Shown: positions 8,585 through 17,626, counted from the first letter of the stretch. The stretch: DNA of 64,000 bases from an uncultured Spirochaetota bacterium (GCA_944390005.1 CALXOJ010000008.1:1-64000), one strand, 5' to 3'. The notes: a model not told the origin generated them from the letters alone. Translations and numbers: made by a program.

Positions 8585-9814
8585 TTACTCGCCTTCCGCA
8601 GCGGAAACGATCGCTTTGTAGAAAGTGATTTTTTCGATGGAAACACTGCCCACACTGTTGTCAGTGTGCAATCCGAAGGTCAAACTCTTGGCGTCGGTCA
8701 GCAACGTATCGGTGCTGTCGGGAACACCGGAAACGTTCTTCAATGTATTGCCCAAAACGCTGAACCAGGCAGCGTTTTGACCGCCCTTCTCCCAGAATCC
8801 GATCGTATTCGATTCGCCCTGTTTCAATCCGACAGAACCTCTGCCATTACGACTGTTCCAACCGTTCAAAAGAAAAGCCGCTTGGCCATCTTTAGAAAAT
8901 TCAAATCCGTACTGTCCGTCTCCCACATAAAAATTCGGTTTATAGTTCTCTCTCGGCGTAAAGGTCAGGGCAATCGCATCGTAAGTTCCCGCCTCGGGCA
9001 ATGCGGCACCCGCCACTATCATCTTAGAGTCGGCATGATCGGCATTAAGAAGTAAACCAAGGTCGTCCGTCGTAGACCAAGACAAATCTCCTTCAGAAAA
9101 AGTGATTCCATCAATTCCGCTACTGCTCACTCCGGCAAAATCGATGACCTTGACAGGTTCAAAATATTGACCATTGATTCCAACATAATTCGGATCGGCA
9201 AACGTCACGGGGTGGCTGTAGCTTGCCGTGCGGCCGACATTATCGGCAATAGTAAAAATTCGATTGAGAACGTCGCCGTGTTTGGCTGCAGCGACAGCCG
9301 CTTCGTCTTCCCAATAACCGCTGCGCGTCTCCAAATTCAATCCGCTGCCTTCGTCACTCATCGCATTATCAGGAATGCTGTCAATAAAATTCTCCGCTTC
9401 TCCGATATTACACGAATCGCTTGTGTTGACAAAACCGATAACGGGGTCGCTGACATCAACGCCGACTGCCAACTGCGCATACTGAGAGCGGCCGAAAACG
9501 TCGGTCGCCGTGAACAAAATATCGTAAACGCCCGTCTCGTTCGGCAGCGTGTACCCTTCCTGGACGGTGATCTCCTCACCGCCGTTCAGAGAGACGGTGT
9601 ACGAGAGGTTTTCGCCCGTCCCCTTCCAGCTCAGCACAGGCGGCTCTTTGAACCACGCCACGCCGTCTTTATCAACGTAATCCGGGGCGCCGGAAACCGC
9701 CACATCGCTCAGTTCAACGGCAGTCTCCGCCGCTTTTTGATCCAATTGTTTTTCGGTATCGCAGGCGAACAGCGCCAGCGCCGCCGCTGCGATGAAAATT
9801 GCTTTTTTGTTCAT
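8585..9814 (-). CDS. Lipoprotein paralogue, unknown function
   Basis: A 409-residue lipoprotein: lipobox LFAC (Cys 18), then an Ig/cadherin-like region (about 25-120) with GVYDILFTATDVFGRSQYA, a pattern seen in Big-type adhesion domains. The C-terminal half is a beta-rich domain shared with the downstream lipoprotein. The start at 9814 is set by the ribosome site AAGGAG and the clean signal peptide; the frame continues upstream without a better start. It lies between the fucosidase gene (16-base gap) and its paralogue (17-base gap). Role unknown; sugar or mucin binding is inferred from the neighbour. Confidence 0.8.
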   Translation of the reverse strand: MNKKAIFIAAAALALFACDTEKQLDQKAAETAVELSDVAVSGAPDYVDKDGVAWFKEPPVLSWKGTGENLSYTVSLNGGEEITVQEGYTLPNETGVYDILFTATDVFGRSQYAQLAVGVDVSDPVIGFVNTSDSCNIGEAENFIDSIPDNAMSDEGSGLNLETRSGYWEDEAAVAAAKHGDVLNRIFTIADNVGRTASYSHPVTFADPNYVGINGQYFEPVKVIDFAGVSSSGIDGITFSEGDLSWSTTDDLGLLLNADHADSKMIVAGAALPEAGTYDAIALTFTPRENYKPNFYVGDGQYGFEFSKDGQAAFLLNGWNSRNGRGSVGLKQGESNTIGFWEKGGQNAAWFSVLGNTLKNVSGVPDSTDTLLTDAKSLTFGLHTDNSVGSVSIEKITFYKAIVSAAEGE

Positions 9815-9830
9815 AAATCTGCTCCTTCGA

Positions 9831-11771
9831 TTATTCATCAAGTGAACCTTCATAACTCTTGTATAAACCCAACTCGGAAATCAGGAACGGAACCGGCTCT
9901 CGCGATTCGTTGATGGTCAGACGGAACGCCTTTGCGGTTGTTTCGGCAGTGCGGAGAATCCGTTTATATCCGATAGTCGTTGTCTCATCCGGATTGCTAT
10001 TATCACCAGAAATATTATACGGCATATTCGGCAGTTCAACCGATTTCCAAGCGCCCGACTCGTCTTGCGCCTCAACGGTAAACGATTTGACACGCTGACC
10101 GAGGGCGATGTACTCCTGCAGCACAATGCGGTCAAAGGTGATCGGATTTTTAAATGTGAATGTCACGGAACCGGAGGTCACCTCATTGTTGACCGTCCAG
10201 TAGGTATCAAAATCATCGTCAATCAGGTTGTACGGACCGAAGGTCTCCTGACCGCCGCGGATGTTGGACGCCTCAACCGACGCAACGTTCTCTTTCGTCA
10301 GCAAATCGGTTTTAAAATCTTCGGTGATTTGTTTCCACATCTTACGAGCCTCTTCCAAACTGTCGGCAGGGATCAATCCGTCTCTTCCGGGAGAGAAGTT
10401 GAGCAGCAGCGTTGCGTTGCGGCCGACGGAGCGGTACCAGAACTCAACCAGTTCTTTATACGGGCGGGTAGAGTTACTATTTGTGCTATGAAACCAACCG
10501 CTTCTGGTTTTCATGTCACATTCGGCAGGAAACCACGTTTGACCGTCTTCGCTACCGTATTCTTCAAAACCCATAGACCAGCAGGTGCGACCCGCCCAGC
10601 CTTGCTCGTTGCCGACCCACCGGATACCGCGACCGCTGTTGTCGCCAAAAACAACGGCATCAGGTTGGTTTTTGCGGATAATTTCGATCGCAGCTGCTTT
10701 CATTTCTGCCAAATAAGTATCTTTATTGACGGTCGGACCTCCAGGCGTCAACTCTCCGGAAGTACGTGTAAACATTGCGGTCGGATTATTATTTTTCAAC
10801 GTTTGAAACCACACATACGGATTGTCTTGAACTTGAGATTTTATCGAGTTGTAATCACCTCCGCCGTACCAACCTTGAGTCTCATTAGCGCCGTCAAACC
10901 ACACTTCAAAGATGTCTCCAAAAAGCGTTGTAATCTCTTCAGTCTGCTTTGTAAAAATATCGACGTATTCGGGGTGAAGGTATGCCCAATTGTTCCTATC
11001 CCACGGAGAAAGGTAGAGTCCCAGTTTCATTCCGTGAGCCTGCAGTTTTGGCGCCAAAGAGCCGGTAATGTTGCCATTGTACATTCCCTCTTTACTGACA
11101 GAATAATCCGTCGCTTCAGTGTCCCAAAGACAGAAACCATCATGGTGTTTAACCGTGAGAATCAAAGCCTTCATGCCGCGAGCATGAAGTTCATCCGCCC
11201 ATTGTGTCGTTATTGTTTCGACGTCGGAAGTCGGTTGAAACGCCTGCCCTTCGGTCGGTTTTCCTTCGCCCCACTCCGCATTGCGGAATGTATTCGGACC
11301 GAAGTGAATAAACGCATACTGCTCTAACTTCTGCCACTTCAGCTGAGATTCGGTCGGAATCGGCAGCAGCGGATCGGGAGCTTCGGTATTTCCGGACTCT
11401 TCAATAAACGGCATATCGGTCGAATAGGTTAAATAGAAGCTGACCGATGAGTCTTTTAAATCTTTACCGTTGCCGATTGCTTTAAGCGCCACATTCATCG
11501 AGCCGCCTCCTTTCAAAGAAGGAAGCGTAAACGAAGTGACCGACGCATCCAATACCTTGCGCTCATCTCCGTAATAGACGATGTAGCCGGCCGCTCCCGC
11601 TACGGAATCCCAAGTCAAAACACCGTCCTCGATTTTTATATTATCGGGAGACGGCAGCGACGGCACAATGTCAGGTAAAAGCTCTTTTACATCTTCATTG
11701 TTCCAATCAATTTCTCCGCATCCGATCAAAAAAAACAATACGGATAAAACAATAAAAGTTATTTTTCTCAT
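9831..11771 (-). CDS. GH29 alpha-L-fucosidase lipoprotein with FN3-like and discoidin-like domains
   Basis: A secreted, lipid-anchored fucosidase of 646 residues. Order: lipobox LIGC (Cys 18); a fibronectin-III-like domain (about 42-115, LTWDSVAGAAGYIVYYG); a GH29 catalytic domain (about 150-490) with LTVKHHDGFCLWDT, GLYLSPWDRN and the nucleophile Asp near 293 in EVWFDG; then an F5/8-type (discoidin) carbohydrate-binding domain (about 510-635). It would release alpha-L-fucose from host-type glycans at the cell surface. The ribosome site is AGGAG. A 13-G tract lies just upstream of a TAAAAT box, so expression may be phase-variable. First gene of a three-gene operon. Confidence 0.93.
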   Translation of the reverse strand: MRKITFIVLSVLFFLIGCGEIDWNNEDVKELLPDIVPSLPSPDNIKIEDGVLTWDSVAGAAGYIVYYGDERKVLDASVTSFTLPSLKGGGSMNVALKAIGNGKDLKDSSVSFYLTYSTDMPFIEESGNTEAPDPLLPIPTESQLKWQKLEQYAFIHFGPNTFRNAEWGEGKPTEGQAFQPTSDVETITTQWADELHARGMKALILTVKHHDGFCLWDTEATDYSVSKEGMYNGNITGSLAPKLQAHGMKLGLYLSPWDRNNWAYLHPEYVDIFTKQTEEITTLFGDIFEVWFDGANETQGWYGGGDYNSIKSQVQDNPYVWFQTLKNNNPTAMFTRTSGELTPGGPTVNKDTYLAEMKAAAIEIIRKNQPDAVVFGDNSGRGIRWVGNEQGWAGRTCWSMGFEEYGSEDGQTWFPAECDMKTRSGWFHSTNSNSTRPYKELVEFWYRSVGRNATLLLNFSPGRDGLIPADSLEEARKMWKQITEDFKTDLLTKENVASVEASNIRGGQETFGPYNLIDDDFDTYWTVNNEVTSGSVTFTFKNPITFDRIVLQEYIALGQRVKSFTVEAQDESGAWKSVELPNMPYNISGDNSNPDETTTIGYKRILRTAETTAKAFRLTINESREPVPFLISELGLYKSYEGSLDE

Positions 11772-11792
11772 AACATTTTTCTCCTATATTCA

Positions 11793-11825
11793 CATTTTAC
11801 CCCCCCCCCCCCAATATTTCCTGAA
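11793..11825 (-). promoter_or_regulatory. Poly-G tract at the fucosidase operon promoter
   Basis: Positions 11800-11812 are 13 consecutive Cs, that is 13 Gs on the coding strand, about 28 bases upstream of the start codon. A TAAAAT hexamer directly follows the tract on the minus strand, so the tract fills most of the expected -35/-10 spacer. Slippage there would change promoter spacing. In Treponema pallidum poly-G tracts upstream of tpr genes are known to tune transcription. The promoter boxes here are inferred. Confidence 0.7.
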
Positions 11826-11867
11826 AAAACAAAAAGTTATTTTTTCGGCTCTGTTTTTCGGATTTTC

Positions 11868-11896
11868 TTGACATCTTCCGTGTTTTTTTTTAAAAC
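11868..11896 (+). promoter_or_regulatory. Promoter of rarA, probably leaderless
   Basis: Perfect -35 TTGACA (11868-11873), a 17-base spacer that is mostly T, and -10 TAAAAC (11891-11896). The ATG of rarA is 7 bases later, at the expected transcription start. The -35 itself contains an in-frame TTG that mimics an earlier start codon. Confidence 0.7.
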
Positions 11897-11903
11897 AAAA
11901 GAC

Positions 11904-14093
11904 ATGGATCTCTTCGACATACCCGGACAACAGCCGCTGGCGGCGCGGATGCGGCCGCGGAATTTGGATGAATACATCGGTCAGTCCGAAATTCTCGGCG
12001 AAGGACGGCTTCTACGGCGGGTGATTCAGGCTGACCGCCTCGGTTCACTCATCTTCTACGGACCTCCCGGAACGGGAAAAACGACGCTGGCGCAGGTCAT
12101 CGCCAACACGACGCAAAGCGCGTTTGCTTCCCTCAACGCCGTCCTTTCGGGAATCAAAGAGCTGCGCGAAGAGATTGAAAAGGCGAAGGAGCGCAAAACC
12201 CTCTACAACCGCCGCACGATTCTTTTTGTCGATGAAGTCCACCGCTGGAACAAGGCGCAGCAGGACGCGCTTCTGCCGTGGGTGGAAAACGGAACGGTCA
12301 TTCTCATCGGCGCGACAACGGAAAACCCCTACTTCGAGGTCAATAAAGCGCTGGTCAGCCGCAGCCGCATTTTTCGACTGACGTCGCTGAGCGAAGAAGA
12401 GCTGCGCCGCGTTGCCCTGCAGGCTGTCGGCGACCGCGAACGGGGCTACGGGAAATTCAACGTCGTTTTCGAAGAAGGCGCGCTCGAACATTTGATTCAA
12501 ACGGCGGAAGGCGACGCCCGCAACCTGCTGAACGCGCTGGAGCTGGCTGTCGAAACCACTCCCGAACGCTTCCCTCCGAAAGAAGGAAGCGAAATCCGTA
12601 TTTCGCTGGCAACTGCCGAGGAGAGCATTCAGCAAAAAGCGGTTCTGTACGACAAGGAAGGCGACTACCACTACGACATTATCAGCGCATTCATTAAATC
12701 ACTGCGGGGTTCCGATCCCGATGCGGCGCTGTACTGGATGGCCCGCATGACGGAAGCGGGCGAAAATCCGCGGTTTTTGTTCAGGCGAATGCTGATTTTA
12801 GCGTGTGAAGACGTCGGCTTGGCCGATCCGAATGCCATTCGAACCGTAGAAGCGTGCGCCGCCGCCTTTGACCGCATCGGTATGCCGGAAGGAAATTTTA
12901 TGCTTTCTCTGGCGGCGCTTTACCTCTCCACCTGCCCCAAAAGCAATTCGACACTGGCTTTTTTCGATGCCGTCGAAGCCGTGCGCAAAGAACGCAACGG
13001 CGAAGTTCCCGACCATTTGAAAGACCCGAGCCGCGACGGCGACGATTTCGGCCACGGAAAGGGCTACCTCTATCCGCACGCCTACCGCGACCACTGGACG
13101 GCGCAGCAGTACCTGCCGAAATCGCTTCAGGGACGGATCTTTTATCAGCCCGGCAAGCTCGGTTACGAGGCGCAAATCGCCGATGATGTCAGACGGCGGC
13201 GGGAAATTCAACTCTCCCAAACAGCGGAAAACGATGAAACTGACGTGCTGACATTTGCTTTCGATAAAGAAGAATCGAAGTGGCTTCTGCGAATGAACCG
13301 CGACCCGAAAGCTGACGGCGAACTGCGCGACGATGTTTTGAATCGGCTGCCGTGGAAGCGCCACTTCAATGTCTTGGACGTCAACGCCGGCGGCGGTTTC
13401 TTTGTGTGGGAAGCGCTGCGCCGTTCAACCGAAGGGTCGGTGTATGCGTTGACAGCAACCGACAGCGAAAAAGAGATCATCGATTTTCATGCCTCCGAAT
13501 TGGATGAGGTGCGCCGCCCGATTGTCATCTCCGATGCCTCGTTTGAAAATCGCATGAAACGTCTTCCCGAAAAAATTCGATTTGAAATTATCTTGGCGCG
13601 CGAGCTCTTTTTGAAAAGCTGCCGCACTCCGGAAACAGCCGCCCTTCTGCGGACAAAAGCGGCCGAAAACGGACGATTGCTGGTGCTCCAAACGCTGCCC
13701 CGTTTTTCGACGCGGCTGTCGCAGCTGCTCCCGCCGCTGCCTTCCCTTTCAAAACCGACGGAACAAATGCGTGCTGCCGAAGAAAAAATTTACAGCGACC
13801 GCACCAACCCTCTGCTGACAATCGACAGCGACAGCCTGACAAACCTTCTCGAAGCCGCCGGCTGGGAGACCGTCAGCCGGGAAGAAAAAGAGATCGACGG
13901 CTTCCGTTCAATTCCGAAAGAACGGATTGAAAGCTGGTTCTCCCCCGACGGTCTTTACGGCCGCCGCCTGGAAAAGGAGACGGCCGCCGCGTTAAAGACG
14001 CTTTGCTTCGACCGGATCGCCGGGCGGAACCATCCGTGGCGAAAACGGATTTTCATTGCGGTTTTCAAAGCGGTGCAGCCGACTTTACCGTAA
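11904..14093 (+). CDS. rarA: RarA-type AAA+ ATPase fused to a methyltransferase-like domain
   Basis: 729 residues against about 430 for plain RarA/MgsA. The N-terminal part is RarA, a replication-fork maintenance ATPase of the clamp-loader clade: Walker [10 protein letters not shown], Walker [12 protein letters not shown], sensor-1 [11 protein letters not shown], then HLKD and GYLYPH in the C-terminal region. From about residue 440 a second domain follows with the SAM-binding-like motif [11 protein letters not shown] and a Rossmann-like pattern. Fusions of RarA to an extra domain are known in cyanobacteria and some other phyla. The start at 11904 is preferred to the TTG at 11868, which lies in the -35 box. 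It runs divergently from the fucosidase operon. Confidence 0.9.
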   Translation: MDLFDIPGQQPLAARMRPRNLDEYIGQSEILGEGRLLRRVIQADRLGSLIFYGPPGTGKTTLAQVIANTTQSAFASLNAVLSGIKELREEIEKAKERKTLYNRRTILFVDEVHRWNKAQQDALLPWVENGTVILIGATTENPYFEVNKALVSRSRIFRLTSLSEEELRRVALQAVGDRERGYGKFNVVFEEGALEHLIQTAEGDARNLLNALELAVETTPERFPPKEGSEIRISLATAEESIQQKAVLYDKEGDYHYDIISAFIKSLRGSDPDAALYWMARMTEAGENPRFLFRRMLILACEDVGLADPNAIRTVEACAAAFDRIGMPEGNFMLSLAALYLSTCPKSNSTLAFFDAVEAVRKERNGEVPDHLKDPSRDGDDFGHGKGYLYPHAYRDHWTAQQYLPKSLQGRIFYQPGKLGYEAQIADDVRRRREIQLSQTAENDETDVLTFAFDKEESKWLLRMNRDPKADGELRDDVLNRLPWKRHFNVLDVNAGGGFFVWEALRRSTEGSVYALTATDSEKEIIDFHASELDEVRRPIVISDASFENRMKRLPEKIRFEIILARELFLKSCRTPETAALLRTKAAENGRLLVLQTLPRFSTRLSQLLPPLPSLSKPTEQMRAAEEKIYSDRTNPLLTIDSDSLTNLLEAAGWETVSREEKEIDGFRSIPKERIESWFSPDGLYGRRLEKETAAALKTLCFDRIAGRNHPWRKRIFIAVFKAVQPTLP

Positions 14094-14116
14094 AACACGA
14101 TAACGAATTTCTTTTT

Positions 14117-14218
14117 GGGCGCGTGCGCGCCGGACAGCGCGCACCGCGTCGACGGCGGGCGCGGTCTGCCTGACGGCAGACGGCCTTCGGCCCCCGCCGT
14201 GCCGCTCGCGCCTTCGCA
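14117..14218 (+). repeat. GC-rich structured intergenic element, copy 1
   Basis: Starts 24 bases after the rarA stop. It begins with a 16-base block (GGGCGCGTGCGCGCCG) and ends with CTCGCGCCTTCGCA; both are shared with a second element at 34023-34173. Inside, GTGCGCGC pairs with GCGCGCAC (14123-14144). ACGGCGGG pairs with CCCGCCGT around two smaller hairpins, one with a 7-bp stem (GTCTGCC/GGCAGAC) and one with GGCC/GGCC, giving a branched fold. Far more GC-rich than its neighbours. No open frame here looks like a gene. Confidence 0.75.
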
Positions 14219-14255
14219 TGCAAAAACCGAAAACCGCAGCATGAAACTCATTCTT

Positions 14256-14286
14256 AAAAACAACTCGAAACGGTTGAGTTTTTTTC
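14256..14286 (+). terminator. Terminator between rarA and serS
   Basis: AACTC pairs with GAGTT around a 9-base loop, and flanking A and T runs extend the stem with one mismatch; seven Ts follow. The 3' arm overlaps the -35 box of the serS promoter. Confidence 0.55.
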
Positions 14287-14302
14287 CTTGCTGCGGTAAA
14301 AT
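14274..14302 (+). promoter_or_regulatory. Promoter of serS, probably leaderless
   Basis: TTGAGT (14274-14279), 17 bases, TAAAAT (14297-14302). The ATG starts 5 bases after the -10 box and no Shine-Dalgarno sequence precedes it. Confidence 0.6.
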
Positions 14303-14307
14303 GAGCC

Positions 14308-15594
14308 ATGATTGATTTGAAAGATTTGAAGACGCGGAAGGCTGAAATCGAAGCCAATATCCGCAACCGTTTCATGAATGTTGATCTTGACGCTGTTATC
14401 GCATTGCAGGAACAAAAAAACGCCCTGCAGACCAAAATCGAAGCGCTGCGTTCTCAGCGCAACCGAAACGCCGCCAAAATGAAAAGTCCGATTACTCCCG
14501 AAGAACGGACAGCGTTAATCGAAGAAGGCAAAACGCTGAAAGAAGCGATTGCCGACGAAGAAAAAAAGCTGAGTGAATGCGAACAACAATTCAGAATCGA
14601 ATCCCATAAAATTCCAAATTATGCCCACCCGGACGCCCCTGTCGGAAAAGAAGATAAAGACAGTCTGGAAATCGAACGGTGCGGAACCATTCCCCATTTT
14701 TCATTTCAACCGAAAGATCATGTTCAAATCGGAGAAGATTTGGATTTAATTGATTTCGAAACGGCAACAAAGGTGACTGGCCCCAAATTCTACTACCTAA
14801 AAAACGAAGCTGTGATTTTAGAGCTGGCGCTGACCCGCTACGCCATCGACATTCTGATGAAAAAAGGATTTACACCCGTCATTACGCCCGACATTGCCAA
14901 AGAAGAAATTCTCGAAGGAATCGGCTTCAATCCGCGCGGCAACGAAAGCAATATTTATGCATTAGAAGAAACCGGCACCTGTTTGGTCGGAACAGCTGAA
15001 ATTACACTTGGCGGTTCGCTCGCTTCAACCGTCATTGAAGAAGAAAAACTGCCGCTGATGCTGGCCGGATTATCCCACTGCTTCCGCCGGGAAGCCGGCG
15101 CCGCCGGTCAGTATTCGAAAGGACTTTACCGTGTGCATCAGTTTTCAAAGGTGGAAATGTTTGTTTTCTGCAAACCGGAAGACTCCGATACTTTTCACAA
15201 AAAACTGCTTGAGACCGAAAAGGAAATTTTCTCCGGCTTGGAAATTCCTTTCCGCGTAGTCGATACCTGCACCGGAGACTTGGGCGCTCCCGCTTATCGG
15301 AAATTCGATTTGGAAGCGTGGATGCCCGGTCGCGGCGAAAACGGCGATTTTGGGGAGATTACTTCGACATCCAATTGCACCGATTATCAGTCCCGCCGCT
15401 TGAATATCAAATACAAAACTGCCGACGGAAAAAAAGAGTATGTGCACATGCTTAACGGAACGGCTGTCGCTGTTTCCCGCGCCATGATTGCTCTGCTGGA
15501 AAACTTCCAGCAAGCCGACGGTTCCGTTTTAATTCCGGAAAAGTTACGGCCGTACACCGGCTTCGATCGTATTTCGGCAAAATGCCGCAAATAA
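14308..15594 (+). CDS. serS: Seryl-tRNA synthetase
   Basis: Charges tRNA-Ser; class II synthetase of 428 residues, normal length. The N-terminal coiled-coil arm (about 1-110) reaches the long variable arm of tRNA-Ser. Motif 2 is SHCFRREAGAAGQYSKGLYR, followed by HQFSKVEMF, and motif 3 contains EITSTSNCTDYQSRRLN. Downstream spsE starts inside its last codons (13-base overlap), so the two are one operon. Confidence 0.97.
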   Translation: MIDLKDLKTRKAEIEANIRNRFMNVDLDAVIALQEQKNALQTKIEALRSQRNRNAAKMKSPITPEERTALIEEGKTLKEAIADEEKKLSECEQQFRIESHKIPNYAHPDAPVGKEDKDSLEIERCGTIPHFSFQPKDHVQIGEDLDLIDFETATKVTGPKFYYLKNEAVILELALTRYAIDILMKKGFTPVITPDIAKEEILEGIGFNPRGNESNIYALEETGTCLVGTAEITLGGSLASTVIEEEKLPLMLAGLSHCFRREAGAAGQYSKGLYRVHQFSKVEMFVFCKPEDSDTFHKKLLETEKEIFSGLEIPFRVVDTCTGDLGAPAYRKFDLEAWMPGRGENGDFGEITSTSNCTDYQSRRLNIKYKTADGKKEYVHMLNGTAVAVSRAMIALLENFQQADGSVLIPEKLRPYTGFDRISAKCRK

Positions 15595-16691
15595 AAGTCG
15601 CCGATCGGATCATCGGCGGCAGCGCGCCGATTTTCATTATCGCCGAAGCGGGGACGGCTCACAACGGCTCGATTCAAAAAGCGTTTGAATTGATTGATGC
15701 CGCCCGCGAAGCGGGCGCCGACTGCGTTAAATTTCAGTATGTCATTGCCGACGAAATCGTTCACCCGAAAGCCGGCGCATTTCCGCTGCTCGGAAAATCG
15801 GTCGATATCTACCGACGCTTCCGCGCTTTAGAGCAGCCGTTTGCGTTTTACGAAGAACTGAACGATTACTGCCGCCGCACAGGCATTCTTTTTCTTTGTT
15901 CTCCGTTCGGACCGCAAAGCGCTCGGCAGCTCTTATCTTTGAAACCGGCAGCCGTCAAAATCGCTTCTCCCGAGCTCAATCACTATCCAATGCTCGCCTG
16001 TTTCCGCGGAAGCGGTGTTCCTCTTTTTGTTTCAACAGGGGTTTCAACCCTCTCAGACATCCGTGACGCACTGGCGTTTATTGACTCTCCGGTCGCCTTA
16101 CTCCACTGCGTGACCACTTATCCAATGCCGCCCGAAGAGGCTGGTCTCGGAGCGATTGCGCAACTCGCCCGCCGCTTTCGATGCGTTGCAGGTTTTTCCG
16201 ATCACAGCGAAGATCCGCTGCTTGTGCCGATGACGGCGGCCGCTTGCGGTGCCTCGATTATCGAAAAGCACTTCACACTCAGCCACAGCGGTGACGGTCT
16301 CGACGATCCGTTCGCCCTGGAACCGATGCAGCTGTCACGAATGGTAAAAGCGCTGCGCCGCCTCGATCCTTTAAAACAGGACGAACGGCTGCAGATCGTC
16401 CGAGAAGAATTCGGAGCGCAGCGGATCGATCAAATTCGAGGAAAGAAGAAGAAAAAGCTGACTCCGGAAGAAAAAACGATTTATAAAACCACCAATCGCT
16501 CTCTGTTGGCAATTACCGATATTCTTCCGGGAGAAGCACTCTCCGAAAAAAACTGCGCCCTCCTCCGCAGCGAACACAATCTCCGCCCCGGACTGCCGCC
16601 GAAACAATACGCTGCGGCAATGAAAAAAAAAGCTGCCGTTCCCATTGCGAACGGCAGCGCTATTCTCATGAATATGTTGAAAAAACGGTGA
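15582..16691 (+). CDS. spsE: SpsE/NeuB-family sialic-acid-type synthase
   Basis: Condenses phosphoenolpyruvate with an N-acyl hexosamine to give a nonulosonic acid (sialic, legionaminic or pseudaminic type). The 369 residues show the NeuB barrel (FIIAEAGTAHNGS near the start, ADCVKFQ, VKIASPELN, LLHCVTTYPMP, GFSDHS, IIEKHFTLS) and a C-terminal SAF (antifreeze-like) domain from about 300. Substrate cannot be fixed by eye. It starts inside serS and ends exactly where cheY ends on the other strand. A terminator for the opposing operon lies within its 3' coding sequence. Its natural partners (cytidylyltransferase, PseG-like protein) are in that opposing operon. Confidence 0.9.
   Translation: MPQIKVADRIIGGSAPIFIIAEAGTAHNGSIQKAFELIDAAREAGADCVKFQYVIADEIVHPKAGAFPLLGKSVDIYRRFRALEQPFAFYEELNDYCRRTGILFLCSPFGPQSARQLLSLKPAAVKIASPELNHYPMLACFRGSGVPLFVSTGVSTLSDIRDALAFIDSPVALLHCVTTYPMPPEEAGLGAIAQLARRFRCVAGFSDHSEDPLLVPMTAAACGASIIEKHFTLSHSGDGLDDPFALEPMQLSRMVKALRRLDPLKQDERLQIVREEFGAQRIDQIRGKKKKKLTPEEKTIYKTTNRSLLAITDILPGEALSEKNCALLRSEHNLRPGLPPKQYAAAMKKKAAVPIANGSAILMNMLKKR
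16623..16658 (-). terminator. Terminator of the flaA-che operon, inside spsE
   Basis: A perfect 9-bp stem (GCTGCCGTT with AACGGCAGC) with a 9-base loop, followed on the minus strand by nine Ts. It lies about 35 bases beyond the cheY stop and wholly within the spsE coding sequence on the plus strand. Read from the plus side it has no T tail, so it is one-directional. Confidence 0.88.
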
Positions 16692-17129
16692 TTATTTCAG
16701 AACGGATGAAATTCTTTCGAGAACTTTGACCCGATCCAACGGCTTAACGATATAGTTTTTAGCGCCCAACAACAGGGATTTCTTAACCAAATCTTGTTTT
16801 CCCAACGCCGAAACCATAATCACCTTCGCATTTTTATCAAATTCCATAATTTTTTCCAACGCCGTCACACCGTCCATATTCGGCATTGTGATGTCCATTG
16901 TCACCAAATCGATATCAGGATACAGCTCTTTGTATTTATCCAATCCTTCTTTGCCGTCAGCCGCCGTCGCCGCCACAACAAATCCTTCGGAACTTAAAAT
17001 CTGCGTAATTTGCTTCGTCACGAACATTGAATCGTCGACAATCAAAACACGAATCGGCTCTCCCGTCGGCTTGATACCGCTGGCCTTTCTTGAAACATTG
17101 ATTCCCGTTAAATCACCTTTCGCAATCAC
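16692..17129 (-). CDS. cheY: Chemotaxis response regulator CheY
   Basis: Single receiver domain of 145 residues with about 25 extra residues before IRVLIVDDSMFV. The phospho-acceptor Asp is in LVTMDITMPNMDG, the conserved Ser in IMVSALG and the Lys in NYIVKPLD. Phosphorylated by CheA, it controls flagellar motor switching, and CheX two genes away would dephosphorylate it. Last gene of the run; its stop abuts the spsE stop with no gap. Confidence 0.95.
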   Translation of the reverse strand: MIAKGDLTGINVSRKASGIKPTGEPIRVLIVDDSMFVTKQITQILSSEGFVVAATAADGKEGLDKYKELYPDIDLVTMDITMPNMDGVTALEKIMEFDKNAKVIMVSALGKQDLVKKSLLLGAKNYIVKPLDRVKVLERISSVLK

Positions 17130-17145
17130 TTTTCCTCTCCCTTAA

Positions 17146-17610
17146 TTAGATTCGTTCTCTTATTGCCACATTAATTTCCAGACGACCTTGCGGCAGATCA
17201 ACCGGAACAATTAACGCTTCAACTCCGGAATTTGCTAATTCCATATTTTCGCCGGAAAACAATACGGGCGGCGTCAAATCAAACGAAAATCCCAAATCCT
17301 GCAGCCGTGTCACGGCTGTCGCCGTAATCATATTCCCCAGCTCCATAATGGTTGCTTTAACCAATTCATCCATTTCCGTTAAAGTTTCGCCGTTCATATG
17401 GGAGGCAATTTTTAATGCGGTCTCTTTTTCCATATCAAAAATCACGCGGCCCTCGACGTCGCCGGCCAAACCGACCAAAACAGCGACTCCCAAAACCGGC
17501 TGCGAAGTATCTTTTAAATACAATTTTCCACGCACAAGATCGACACCCAACACTGTTTTAATCGTGTTGAACGCCGCTTCAACAAACGGATTGACATACT
17601 CAATTCTCAT
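17146..17610 (-). CDS. cheX: CheY-P phosphatase CheX
   Basis: 154 residues starting MRIEYVNPFVEAA, the usual CheX opening. The ExxN phosphatase signature is at about 90-93 (ELGNMITATAV). Spirochaetes use CheX in place of CheZ to dephosphorylate CheY-P. Gaps of 16 bases on either side place it between cheW and cheY in one operon. Confidence 0.93.
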   Translation of the reverse strand: MRIEYVNPFVEAAFNTIKTVLGVDLVRGKLYLKDTSQPVLGVAVLVGLAGDVEGRVIFDMEKETALKIASHMNGETLTEMDELVKATIMELGNMITATAVTRLQDLGFSFDLTPPVLFSGENMELANSGVEALIVPVDLPQGRLEINVAIRERI

Positions 17611-17626
17611 AACTTTCTCCTTTTTT

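Noticed and set aside
10065-11327. 420-codon plus-strand frame
   Set aside because: Antisense shadow of the GH29 gene, without ribosome site or protein-like pattern.
11868-11903. Upstream TTG start for rarA
   Set aside because: The TTG is the start of a perfect TTGACA -35 box; RarA homologues begin at the downstream ATG.
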